NCBI GenBank assembly: GCA_029288315.1
Contig: JARIHL010000014.1
Coordinates: forward strand, 1-44,868
Direction: 5' to 3'
DNA length: 44,868 bases
DNA from: Candidatus Saccharimonadota bacterium
GTDB taxonomy: Bacteria > Patescibacteriota > Saccharimonadia > Saccharimonadales > EFPC-124
The notes beneath the pieces were generated by a model. The model made no database searches. It saw only the letters and a program-made list of their open reading frames with translations, and was not told the origin of the DNA. The position numbers and the translations under genes were made by a program. Positions 36,151-44,552 of the stretch are shown here, in pieces. The stretch's first letter is position 1, and every line of letters starts with the position of its first letter.

Positions 36151-36697
36151 CCTTGCTTCCTTTCACGACATTCTGCCATTCCAGCCCGTCATCGTCAGTG
36201 TATGGTTCCCCGAACTTAGTAAAGCCGAGTGATTGCAGTAAGCCACTTGCGCCGTTATTTTTGGTCAGGTGTCTTGAGTAAATAGATTCAAAGCCCCGAC
36301 TTTCTAGGTGCTCTGTTACTTTGCTGGTTGCAGCAAACCCGATACCCTTACCACGTACATCGGGATCACCAATCATGATGTGAATGGCAGGGGCTGGCAC
36401 ATTACCCACTTGCTCAAGGTCTACCCATACAGAACCAACGACCTTACCTTGACATTCAATCATCCAATTAAGCTGGTCTTGTCTCTCAATGAAATCTCTG
36501 ACACGTTCACGTTCATACTCAATGGTTGTGGGCTTATTGTCTTTATCAGCTACACCCATAGAAGTAAGGGTTGCCCTACCTAACTCGCCCTCAAGCCATT
36601 GAACGCCAAGAGCTGCGTCTCTTTCAATATCGGGCTCTATAAGGGTTACGTCGGGATTATTCGTTTGTAGGTTTTCTGTTGCGCTCATGTCACTCAT
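36134..36697 (-). CDS. GNAT family N-acetyltransferase
   Basis: 187 aa. A GNAT acetyl-CoA fold is indicated by WMIECQGKVVGSVWVDL (beta 4), IHIMIGDPDVRGKGIGFAA (motif A, R/Q-x-x-G-x-G/A as RGKGIG) and the C-terminal NNGASGLLQSLGFTKFGE (motif B). The acceptor (amine of an antibiotic, peptide or protein) is unknown. Start could also be three codons later (MSATENL). It begins 9 bp after RNase J and overlaps the HExxH gene. Confidence 0.85.
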   Translation of the reverse strand: MSDMSATENLQTNNPDVTLIEPDIERDAALGVQWLEGELGRATLTSMGVADKDNKPTTIEYERERVRDFIERQDQLNWMIECQGKVVGSVWVDLEQVGNVPAPAIHIMIGDPDVRGKGIGFAATSKVTEHLESRGFESIYSRHLTKNNGASGLLQSLGFTKFGEPYTDDDGLEWQNVVKGSKDEKAE

Positions 36698-36706
36698 TTT
36701 ATCATC

Positions 36707-38695
36707 TTAATCTCTCTGGTCTTGGCCTAATAGCCTAGCCCTCATTTCTTGAAAACGTTTCTGGTCATCTTTCTGCCTTTGCTCAATGTGCGTTTGGCCA
36801 TTTCCATGTATTGTCTTTGCTTCAACTTTGCCACCAATTACATTTATGACAGGTATTACTATCGGTGCACGTCCAGTATTTTCGTACAGGAAATGTGAGA
36901 TGAAATCCTTAACCTCGACCTTAAACCGATCCATATCAACTCGCTTGTAACGTTGCTGAACGGCACGTCGTAACTCAGCACGAAACTTACTCATAAGTTC
37001 CTCGTTATCTTTCATGGCAATAAAACCACGACTGATAATATCTGGGCTTGTTAGTAATTGACCTGATTTTTTATCTACCGTAAGCACGGTGGTTAGTATG
37101 CCTTCCTCGCTTAACATTAAGCGGTCTTTAACAACCAAGCCACTGACTACGCTACCATTCTGGTCAACTAGTAGACTGCCGTGTGGAACTTGTCCACCGT
37201 ATTCTACAGAGTTGTTTGTAAAGTAAAAGCTATCGCCATTCTCTGGCAATAGAACATTTTTGCGTGGTATGCCTTCTTCAATTCCCAATTCTGCGTGATA
37301 TGTGCGGCGTAGCGTACCTGCGTGAACGGGTATGAAGAACTTTGGCTTGATGAAGCGTATCATCTCACGCAATTCATCACGCTTAGCATGGCCAGAAACG
37401 TGCAGCGGTCCACAGCCGTCAAGCTCGTGTGTTGGGTGACGAAATAGTCGCACACCTTTTTTACTGAGCCGATTACTAATTTGGTCGTAGCGTACCTCGT
37501 TACCCGGAATAGGTGACGAGCTAATCACAACCGTATCGCCTTCATCAAGGTTGATATACTTATGCTGCCCCTCACTCATACGCTGCAGGGCAGCGTTTGG
37601 CTCACCCTGTCCACCCGTACACATAATCAGCAACTGATTGGCTGGGATATTCGCAGCTTGGCTGATAGACACTATTGTACCTTTAGGCACTTTTAGTAAA
37701 CCCTGTCTTACGGCAATTTCAGCGTAACTGAGCATACCTCGTCCATCTAACACCACCTTACGACCAGCAGCCACAGCAGCATTTATTATCATCTGTGTTC
37801 GGTTCATATTACTCGAAAAAGCAGCTACAAATATGCGGCCTTCAGCCTTACCGATAATATCGTGGAAACTTTGTTGCAATGTGCTTTCTGTCGGCACACG
37901 CCCCTCTATATCGACGTAACTACTCTCACTAAGTAGAAGTAGCACACCCTGATTACCAAGTTCTTCTAAACGTTTTATATCTGTAGGCTTACGATCCAGT
38001 GGTTCAGGGTCAAGCCTAAAGTCGCCAGTCGCAATGATTTTACCAACAGTCGTTTCAATACAGATAGCAGTTGCATCGGGGATTGAGTGCGTTACCCGAA
38101 TAAACTCCACGAAGAATTTACCTATCTTTAGTCGTTCGTGAGCGTCAGCATCAACTATTACAAAATCAGGATTAAACTCTATTTTGCTGTCTACCAGCTC
38201 ATCTTGAAATGTTTTCTCAATTACGCCAATTGTGTAGCGTGAACCGTAGATTGGAGCTGGATATTTTGGCACCGTATGACGCAATCCACCCATGTGGTCT
38301 AAGTGGCCGTGAGTAATAACGTAGGCTTTAATCTTGTGCTTTATGTTTTCCAAGTACGCCGTATCATTCACGGTATAATTTACGCCTGGCAAATCAACGC
38401 CAAGATTATTACCACAATCTAAAACCATGGCTTCATTTTGATACTCAATAACCGCCATATTCTTTTCGCCAACGTCTTCTAAGCCACCGAGAAAGGTGAC
38501 TCTGAGCTTATCAAAAGCATCAGTAACGACATTTGCTCGTTTGTGCGACTTCTGACTAGCATCGGCATATTGGCTTACAACTTTATTGGCGTCATCTTGA
38601 TTGCGTCTTTGCGCTCTAATTGCAGCTCCACGCGTTTTAGCAGAGCCACTACTTAATTTACGGCCATTACTATGACCAGTAGAATTTCTATTCAT
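36707..38695 (-). CDS. rnj: ribonuclease J
   Basis: 662-aa RNase J, the metallo-beta-lactamase/beta-CASP 5'-exonuclease and endonuclease of RNA decay and maturation. An N-terminal low-complexity basic stretch (~60 aa) is followed by the MBL domain (AYVITHGHLDHMGG, TGDFRLD), the beta-CASP domain and the C-terminal VSGHAKRDEL and FIPVHAGTLRR motifs. I prefer the internal ATG at 38695, because AAGGA lies 7 nt before it, whereas the track start at 38713 has none. First gene of a four-gene operon with GNAT, HExxH and S51 genes. Confidence 0.93.
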   Translation of the reverse strand: MNRNSTGHSNGRKLSSGSAKTRGAAIRAQRRNQDDANKVVSQYADASQKSHKRANVVTDAFDKLRVTFLGGLEDVGEKNMAVIEYQNEAMVLDCGNNLGVDLPGVNYTVNDTAYLENIKHKIKAYVITHGHLDHMGGLRHTVPKYPAPIYGSRYTIGVIEKTFQDELVDSKIEFNPDFVIVDADAHERLKIGKFFVEFIRVTHSIPDATAICIETTVGKIIATGDFRLDPEPLDRKPTDIKRLEELGNQGVLLLLSESSYVDIEGRVPTESTLQQSFHDIIGKAEGRIFVAAFSSNMNRTQMIINAAVAAGRKVVLDGRGMLSYAEIAVRQGLLKVPKGTIVSISQAANIPANQLLIMCTGGQGEPNAALQRMSEGQHKYINLDEGDTVVISSSPIPGNEVRYDQISNRLSKKGVRLFRHPTHELDGCGPLHVSGHAKRDELREMIRFIKPKFFIPVHAGTLRRTYHAELGIEEGIPRKNVLLPENGDSFYFTNNSVEYGGQVPHGSLLVDQNGSVVSGLVVKDRLMLSEEGILTTVLTVDKKSGQLLTSPDIISRGFIAMKDNEELMSKFRAELRRAVQQRYKRVDMDRFKVEVKDFISHFLYENTGRAPIVIPVINVIGGKVEAKTIHGNGQTHIEQRQKDDQKRFQEMRARLLGQDQRD

Positions 38696-38889
38696 TCTTA
38701 TTTCCTTATTCATTTTTTACTAAATTACTATTTGATTTCGCTGCTTTGAAAGAGAGCTTGAGCAGCAGATTATAAAGAGATTCGTCTACGGGTTATTTGG
38801 TATAAAGTGAGGCTTCTAAAGAGAGTGGCAGAAGCGGTTTTATTAAGAGAATTACTTAATTATGCCTATAATAGCAATAAATTACATAC

Positions 38890-39650
38890 TTGTCAAGTAC
38901 TTTTGTCAATAATTCGTGCTCAACAGATATAAACACCTTATTCTTTGGCATGAAAAACTTCCTCATCTTTATTGAAGGAAGCGTTCTTACGAGCTCTAAT
39001 GCCATCAGTGCGGTTACTCGATTACCTTTGACGGTCCCCAAGCATAATGGCAGAACATACAGTAAATGCACCGAGTACGGTGGCAAACACGGTGCTGTAT
39101 GGATCGACGAAGAACTACTGATTAACCAGATAAGAAAATTACTCAAGTCAATCCAGCTACCCAAGAAACTTATTCTTGACTTGGTTTCTGGAATAGAAAA
39201 GAACCACGCTAATGAGCAGGAACGCTATACAGACACTATTAAGCGTTTACAGAAAGAGTTCGATGAGCTAGACGCAGAACTCGTGGATTTATTCAAAGAC
39301 CGCAAGCAATTCAAATCCCGCCACGAATTGTTCGAGCGTATGGTTAAAGACATTGGAAACAAAAGAAGATTATGGATGACATCAAAGACCACAGTGCCGG
39401 GGACAAGGCATTTGTTATTGGTGCCAGCTATCTACTCAATGTCTGTAGTCGTGCGGTTGAACTATTTGACGCTGAGAGTACGAAAGTAGAGCAAAAACGC
39501 TACCTAATTGACTTCATACTTTCGAACGTAACTTTAGACAGTGAAAAACTACAATTCAATCTGAAAGAACCGTTTGAAGCGGTCATTGCATTATCAAAAA
39601 CTGGGAAATGGTACCCCGGGAGGGATTCGAACCCCCGACACCCTCCTTAG
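38890..39650 (+). pseudogene. broken large serine recombinase
   Basis: Remnant of a large serine recombinase (integrase). The N-terminal catalytic domain is absent. In one frame CHQCGYSIT marks the zinc ribbon. A shifted frame continues GRTYSKCTEYGGKHGAVW and IRKLLKSIQLPKKLILDLV with a coiled-coil region. After another shift near 39370 the C-terminus reads AVELFDAESTKVEQKRYLID and LQFNLKEPFEAV, ending WYPGRDSNPRHPP antisense to tRNA-Arg. At least two frameshifts or stops. The gene runs into the 3' end of tRNA-Arg, the usual position of an integrase next to its attachment site. Confidence 0.8.
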
Positions 39651-39685
39651 GACGGAGATGCTCTATCCAGCTGAGCTACCGAGGC
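39609..39685 (-). tRNA. tRNA-Arg (CCT anticodon)
   Basis: Acceptor GCCTCGG/CCGGGGT (G1-U72 and a T-G pair), D-stem GCTC/GAGC, anticodon loop GTCCTAA (CCT), T-arm GGGGG-TTCGAAT-CCCTC, discriminator A and an encoded CCA. Likely attachment site of the decayed integrase next to it. Confidence 0.94.
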
Positions 39686-39740
39686 ATGAACCTAGTATAA
39701 CAAGCATACTAATGGCGTGCTTGTTATACGCAGGTTTTAT

Positions 39741-40271
39741 CTATTGTTCTCTTTTTTGTGGAACACGCCCTCGTACGATTTCTTGATGAGGCGTTCTATA
39801 ACTATAAATACTTCCTTCATCAAACCAAAGATCTAACTCTTGTTTGGCTTCTTCTTTATTTGCCGAGGCATGAATCAAATTTGGCAATGTACGACCAGCT
39901 TCAACGGCGTGCGTACGCGAGACATGGGTAAAATCGCCTCTTATGGTACCGGGTAAGGATTCTTTAGGATCAGTTGGACCAACCATTTTACGAACATGTT
40001 CAATAGCGTCTATACCCTCTAACACAATTGCTATTACCGGAGAGTCGGTCATGGTAGCGAGTGTAACATCATAAATTTGTTGGCCACGTCGCGATATAAG
40101 TGTACCGATTTCCTCATAATGTTTATGGAAATGCTTGTCGTCAGGGGCGACCATCTTTAAGCCACTGATCTTTAAACCTGCCCGTTCAAACCTACTAATA
40201 ATTTCACCAATAATACCGCGCTGTACGGCATCAGGCTTTAAGACAACAAGCGTCTGTTCAACGTGATCCAT
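39741..40271 (-). CDS. ndk: nucleoside diphosphate kinase
   Basis: 176-aa Ndk, which transfers the gamma phosphate between nucleoside triphosphates and diphosphates through a phosphohistidine. Motifs: LVVLKPDAVQRGIIGEIISRFE, VGPTDPKESLPGTIRGDF, and the active-site His in PNLIHASANKEEA. The usual NxxHGSD reads NLIHASAN, so the residues after His are altered while the His is kept. Longer than the classical ~140-150 aa because of extra C-terminal residues. AAGGAG lies 6 nt before the ATG. Follows uppP by 30 bp. Confidence 0.93.
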   Translation of the reverse strand: MDHVEQTLVVLKPDAVQRGIIGEIISRFERAGLKISGLKMVAPDDKHFHKHYEEIGTLISRRGQQIYDVTLATMTDSPVIAIVLEGIDAIEHVRKMVGPTDPKESLPGTIRGDFTHVSRTHAVEAGRTLPNLIHASANKEEAKQELDLWFDEGSIYSYRTPHQEIVRGRVPQKREQ

Positions 40272-40301
40272 GCAAAACTCCTTAGATTTACTTGTTTGGC
40301 A

Positions 40302-41096
40302 TTATTGTAACAGAAGTACCATTACTACTGCTACCGCAAGCCCAATACGATACCAGCCAAAAATGGCAAGATTATGTTTAGTTAAATAGCGCATCAAAAA
40401 TCCTACAGCCAAGAGACCACTCAACAGTGCTGCACTATTTGATATGATTATTGGTTGAATATTGGCAATAAGATAGGTTCGATCTGCTTCCCTAACCAGC
40501 AACTTAGTGATAACTCCAAGCATAATAGGAATTGATAGTAAAAAGCTAAACTCTGCTGCCGCTGCCGCGCTCATACCACTCAGGCGCCCAGCGATGATTG
40601 TCGATCCAGAACGAGAAACGCCCGGTACTAATGCGAGTGCTTGAGCCATTCCTATACCAAGTGTTCGCTTCGAGCTTAGATGGCTGCTATCTTTAATGGG
40701 AGTGAGTCGGGGAAGTTTTTCAAGCGTAACCAACAGTAAACCTACTATAAACAATGTAGCAGCCACTACCCACGGGCTAGCAAAGAAAGAGTGCGACCGT
40801 ATAAAATCCGCTAAGAGAAAGCCAAATACGCCAGCGGGTAATACCGCAATCACTATATTGCGAATTAAGAGAATATCATTTTCAATGAGTAGCGCACGAG
40901 CCATTTGTTTAAGTCGAGGCCAGAAAAAAATAATTAAAGCCAAGACAGTCCCGATGTTAATATATTCAAGAAATAGATGGTCTGATTCATGACCCAAAAG
41001 ATGCTGCGCAAGTATTAAGTGCCCAGAGCTTGAAATCGGTATAAATTCAGTTAATCCCTGTATTAAGCCCAGGATTATTGCTTCAAAAATACTCAT
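40302..41096 (-). CDS. uppP: undecaprenyl-diphosphatase
   Basis: 264-aa BacA/UppP family membrane protein, which recycles the undecaprenyl pyrophosphate lipid carrier of cell-wall synthesis and gives bacitracin tolerance. Signatures: GLIQGLTEFIPISSSGHLIL in the first helix and ALVPGVSRSGSTI in the second half, inside about eight hydrophobic helices. First gene of a uppP-ndk pair, divergent from the tyrosine recombinase gene. Confidence 0.96.
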   Translation of the reverse strand: MSIFEAIILGLIQGLTEFIPISSSGHLILAQHLLGHESDHLFLEYINIGTVLALIIFFWPRLKQMARALLIENDILLIRNIVIAVLPAGVFGFLLADFIRSHSFFASPWVVAATLFIVGLLLVTLEKLPRLTPIKDSSHLSSKRTLGIGMAQALALVPGVSRSGSTIIAGRLSGMSAAAAAEFSFLLSIPIMLGVITKLLVREADRTYLIANIQPIIISNSAALLSGLLAVGFLMRYLTKHNLAIFGWYRIGLAVAVVMVLLLQ

Positions 41097-41214
41097 GGAA
41101 TAATTGTATGGTAAATGGGCTGAATCAAAAAATGAACAATATAATTACTCGGAATTAATAAGCAGTGTCTCACTTTCACGAGAGCTGCCTAATCGCTTTA
41201 ATATGTGGCAAAAG

Positions 41215-41223
41215 TGCTATACT
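41215..41223 (+). promoter_or_regulatory. xer promoter (extended -10)
   Basis: TGcTATACT on plus, followed by 9 nt and then the ATG at 41233, so the transcript would be leaderless or have a ~3-nt leader. Confidence 0.55.
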
Positions 41224-41232
41224 ACATGTAGT

Positions 41233-42153
41233 ATGTACATATCTGAGCTTATCGTCGACTTTCTAGAATATCTTGAGGTTGAACAAAATCGCTCGCAAAA
41301 AACTTCGGAAAATTATCATCTTTATTTAAATCGTCTCGTCGAATTTGCTGGTGATATAAAAATTGAAAAAGTTACGAATGAGCTTGTTCGTAAGTGGCGT
41401 TTATGGCTAGCGCGATACAAAAACGAACAAGGTGATGAACTTTCCACAACGACGCAGACCTACCATCTTATTGCTCTTCGTAGTTTTTTAAAGTTCTGCT
41501 CAAAACGCAGTATTGGCGCACTGACGCCCGAGAAGATCGAGCTCCCTAGAATTAAGCGCAAACAGGTAGGTTTTTTGAATGAAGAAGAGTTAACTCGTTT
41601 ATTTGCTGTCATCCAACCCAATTCACTTATAGGTTTGCGAGACAGAGCTATTATTGGGCTTCTCTATTCCAGTGGCTTGCGAGTTTCTGAGCTGGTTAAT
41701 CTAAACCGCGACAGTATTAATTTAAAACATCGCGAGTTTACAGTACGTGGTAAAGGCCAGAAGGATCGCCCCGTATTTGTGAGCGAAGACGGAGTTGCTC
41801 TTATTGAGGCTTATTTACAAGCTAGAGCTGATAATCTTAGGCCTCTTTTTATTCGATATGGCGGTGCAGAGCAAGTCGATAATAGTGGTGATTTTGGTCG
41901 TTTAACACCAAGGAGTATCCAGCGAATAGTCGCCCACTATGCCTCAATAGCCGGTATCACAAAAAAAGTTACACCACATACATTACGTCATTCATTTGCT
42001 ACTGGGCTGCTTATGCATGGCGCCGACCTGCGTAGTGTGCAGACTATGCTTGGTCATAGCAATATTGCAACTACGCAAATCTATACTCATGTAACCGACC
42101 CGCACCTTAAAGAGGTCCATCAACGATTTCACAAAAGTCCTGAGGCAGAATAA
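41233..42153 (+). CDS. xer: tyrosine recombinase, XerC/XerD type
   Basis: 306-aa site-specific recombinase, presumably resolving chromosome dimers at a dif site. The N-terminal SAM-like core-binding domain (FLEYLEVEQNRSQKTSENYHLYLNRL) precedes the catalytic domain. The full set is present: Arg in SSGLRVSELVNL, Lys in GKGQKDRPV, HxxR in PHTLRHSFATGLL, His in MLGHSNIATTQ and Tyr in IYTHV. The track starts 43 codons earlier. The ATG at 41233 gives the family-typical length and lies right after a promoter. No dif site was recognised in the window. Confidence 0.9.
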   Translation: MYISELIVDFLEYLEVEQNRSQKTSENYHLYLNRLVEFAGDIKIEKVTNELVRKWRLWLARYKNEQGDELSTTTQTYHLIALRSFLKFCSKRSIGALTPEKIELPRIKRKQVGFLNEEELTRLFAVIQPNSLIGLRDRAIIGLLYSSGLRVSELVNLNRDSINLKHREFTVRGKGQKDRPVFVSEDGVALIEAYLQARADNLRPLFIRYGGAEQVDNSGDFGRLTPRSIQRIVAHYASIAGITKKVTPHTLRHSFATGLLMHGADLRSVQTMLGHSNIATTQIYTHVTDPHLKEVHQRFHKSPEAE

Positions 42154-42176
42154 TTTTCCACTGAAATCTATAGGCT

Positions 42177-43382
42177 CTATGGACAGTTGTTTGGCTGATA
42201 AAATGATCCGTCAGAAACCTGCATATTTTTGCAAATAGTCTCAGCAGTTTCAACCGTATACTCAGGCAAATCGGTAGCTGAGTCTAGACGAACTCTGGCT
42301 TGGATGCGTCGAAAGACATCACTAGCCCGGCCCGTCGAGTCAATGATAGGCTGAACTTCACTAAAGTTAACAATATTATTTGTACTGCTATTTTTTAACT
42401 CAGCCTTAAAATGCGTTCCTCCATAGATCGGCGTTACTCGTAGATAATAATTGTTATTATTTCCTCGTAAGCCTGGTTCGTTCGGTAACTCAATAGTAGC
42501 CGTGCAGGCATAGGAACCAATCTTGTCATTCAAAGGATCGGTTGGTGGATTGTCTTTACAGCGCACCCCTCGTACGCCCGTTTTCGCTTGATCAAAATTG
42601 TGAGGTAAAGCGTCAACGGTGCTTAGTAGGATAGGCTCATTCTCTCCTGATGCAGCTGCGTTGGTAGAAGCATTTGGTGCTAAGAAAATACTTCTGGTGC
42701 GATCATTAATGTTGCTTCGATTGAAGCTACCGTTTGGAAAACCATAGACTTGTATACGCATATAGGCAGGATATTGTTGATCCGTCCAGCTGTTGCTTGT
42801 ATTTGGGCTGACGACTTGCGGTAAGGTTGTACCAAGTGGATACCGAGCAGGTATACCATCTCCTTCACTGCCTATTGTGTTGCTAATAAGATGCCAAGAA
42901 ATTTTAATTTGATCAAAATCGGCATTATTTTCACTCCTTAAAGGAATGAACTCACTCTTCCCTGCTGAAGAGTTTGACACATAGTCTGGCGAATTAAGAT
43001 TAACACTGAGGCATGTGTAGAATTGGTTAAGTTCGGGATGACCAGTAATACTCCCGTCATTACGAATATCCAAGGCACTTCGGATAGCATTGCTACTAAA
43101 GAGACTATCACAGGCTGAAGAAGTAAGGGCGGTCCTCAGCTCAGTTTTTAATGGATCACCTTGAGGGAGGCTGGAATATTTAAGAATTGCCCGCTTAGCA
43201 TCCTCAATACCTGACTCGGCTGAAGCGAGTGCACTTGCAGTCAGATCATTATCTAACGCCTGACGCTGTTCAACGGCCATAATACGCAAAAAACCAATGG
43301 TAATGACTGAGATAAGCAGCATGAAAAAGATGACGGTAAAAAGTGAGACAAAACCTTCTTCCTTTTTTTGATAATAACGCAT
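42177..43382 (-). CDS. PilX-like minor pilin or large prepilin-operon protein
   Basis: 401 aa. A short basic leader (MRYYQKKEEG) precedes a prepilin-like segment GFVSLFTVIFFMLLISVIT that would be cleaved after Gly by a PilD-type peptidase. The usual Glu at position +5 is replaced by Phe, as in PilX/GspK-like minor pilins. A helical stalk with SALASAESGIEDAKRAI follows and then ~300 residues of beta-rich, Ser/Asn-rich extracellular sequence with cysteines (CDSLF, CKDNPP, CTATIE, CKNMQ). Last gene of the pilin operon, 2 bp after the PilW-like gene. Function in pilus tip assembly or adhesion is inferred. Confidence 0.7.
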   Translation of the reverse strand: MRYYQKKEEGFVSLFTVIFFMLLISVITIGFLRIMAVEQRQALDNDLTASALASAESGIEDAKRAILKYSSLPQGDPLKTELRTALTSSACDSLFSSNAIRSALDIRNDGSITGHPELNQFYTCLSVNLNSPDYVSNSSAGKSEFIPLRSENNADFDQIKISWHLISNTIGSEGDGIPARYPLGTTLPQVVSPNTSNSWTDQQYPAYMRIQVYGFPNGSFNRSNINDRTRSIFLAPNASTNAAASGENEPILLSTVDALPHNFDQAKTGVRGVRCKDNPPTDPLNDKIGSYACTATIELPNEPGLRGNNNNYYLRVTPIYGGTHFKAELKNSSTNNIVNFSEVQPIIDSTGRASDVFRRIQARVRLDSATDLPEYTVETAETICKNMQVSDGSFYQPNNCP

Positions 43383-43384
43383 TT

Positions 43385-44014
43385 TTATTGACCCCCATTT
43401 CTTGTGCTAACTGTGGTAGTGAAGGTGGCAACGGCACAAAAGTCACCGGTAACTCCGCCCTCACATGTCGCGCCAGGGCCTGTGGGTTGATTGCTCCCAG
43501 CAGTAGACAGTCTTATAGTAACATTCACCAGTTTTTGATTGGCGCCCATTATCAGTTGTAAATTTTGCACCCAAATCTGATTACTCGTAAGAGTGATAGC
43601 TTTTTTGGGGTCAACATTTGGATAAGGGCCACCCGCTGGAGCACAAAGCGCCCCAGCAGCATCCTCTACCCGTACTAAGCCGACCGGATTATTATTTGTG
43701 TATTTGTTTACTGTACTATCAGTGATGTTCCATACATAGCTCACACCGCCTAAGCAAGCTCTCCCATTAGAGACTTCATTAAGGTTGACGGCTTCACTAT
43801 TTGTATCTCGTATAAAGCGTGTCATTTCTTCTGCGATACTTCGAGCAGCCTGATTGATATTTTTAACAGCTACGCCTTTGTTGTAATTACCCATAACTTG
43901 AAATATTGCAAATACAATAAACATTAGGACAAAACCAACAAACGCCATTGACAGCAACAACTCTATAAGGGTAAAACCGGCTTGTGGCGGATGTGATCTA
44001 GTGTGCTGGGTCAT
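43385..44014 (-). CDS. PilW/PulJ-like minor pilin
   Basis: 209 aa with a classical type IV prepilin N-terminus: AGFTLIELLLSMAFVGFVL, cleaved between Gly and Phe, Glu at +5. A stalk helix with ARSIAEEMTRFIRD and a beta-rich Thr/Ser-rich head with cysteines follow (GRACLGG, CAPAGG, TCEGGVTGDFC). It overlaps the preceding gene's stop by 17 bp and leads directly into the PilX-like gene. Probable component of the pilus tip complex. Confidence 0.8.
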   Translation of the reverse strand: MTQHTRSHPPQAGFTLIELLLSMAFVGFVLMFIVFAIFQVMGNYNKGVAVKNINQAARSIAEEMTRFIRDTNSEAVNLNEVSNGRACLGGVSYVWNITDSTVNKYTNNNPVGLVRVEDAAGALCAPAGGPYPNVDPKKAITLTSNQIWVQNLQLIMGANQKLVNVTIRLSTAGSNQPTGPGATCEGGVTGDFCAVATFTTTVSTRNGGQ

Positions 44015-44552
44015 ATAATCTAACCACCGTTATCGTTTGTTGCTGCGCTGCGCTGCCGCTGCCTTGCCAACAGGCTCTGAATTGAAGGTCAACATAAGCT
44101 GGAGTAATTGTGCTACTCGAGCGAGTCGCCTCCATCCAGAGACCGGCGCCTGGCGTTGCTGAAGTTGCCGGGGCAAGCGCGGAGTCAAAGTTGGTAATAG
44201 TAACCGTTGAGCCACTTTGAACTAAATAAAATGGTGTCTTTCCAGCACTTACTGCGCAAGTACCACCTGAAGCAGAAAGAGTCGTATTAGCATAGTTAGC
44301 ATTAAACATCCTCAACCATTCTTGCCCGGCAGCGCTCTGGGGATCTTGCAAATAACCATCGCGTAAAAAACGAATAAGTTCAGCCTGCGCATTAATATGT
44401 AAACGAACCTGTGTATGCTCTACGGCAACTTGGGCGGCGCTGAGACCGCGAGCCATCATCGTAATGGCGCCCACGATGACCATACCCAAGATTACAATCG
44501 CCATTAATACTTCAACTAATGTGTCACCACGCTGAGCCGTCTTATGCACCAT
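43998..44552 (-). CDS. PulI/PilV-like minor pilin
   Basis: 184 aa (start at 44552: ATG preceded by GGAG; the track's 44609 start lies in the previous gene). The prepilin motif RGDTLVEVLMAIVILGMVI has Asp at +1 and Glu at +5. Asp at +1 is atypical. A soluble head with two cysteines (TCAVSAG, RACWQG) follows. Overlaps the upstream pilin by 11 bp and the PilW-like gene by 17 bp, so the pilin genes are translationally coupled. Confidence 0.75.
   Translation of the reverse strand: MVHKTAQRGDTLVEVLMAIVILGMVIVGAITMMARGLSAAQVAVEHTQVRLHINAQAELIRFLRDGYLQDPQSAAGQEWLRMFNANYANTTLSASGGTCAVSAGKTPFYLVQSGSTVTITNFDSALAPATSATPGAGLWMEATRSSSTITPAYVDLQFRACWQGSGSAAQQQTITVVRLYDPAH

Noticed and set aside
39372-39650. 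92-aa ORF as an independent gene
   Set aside because: Matches the C-terminal part of the serine recombinase in another frame and runs into the tRNA antisense strand.
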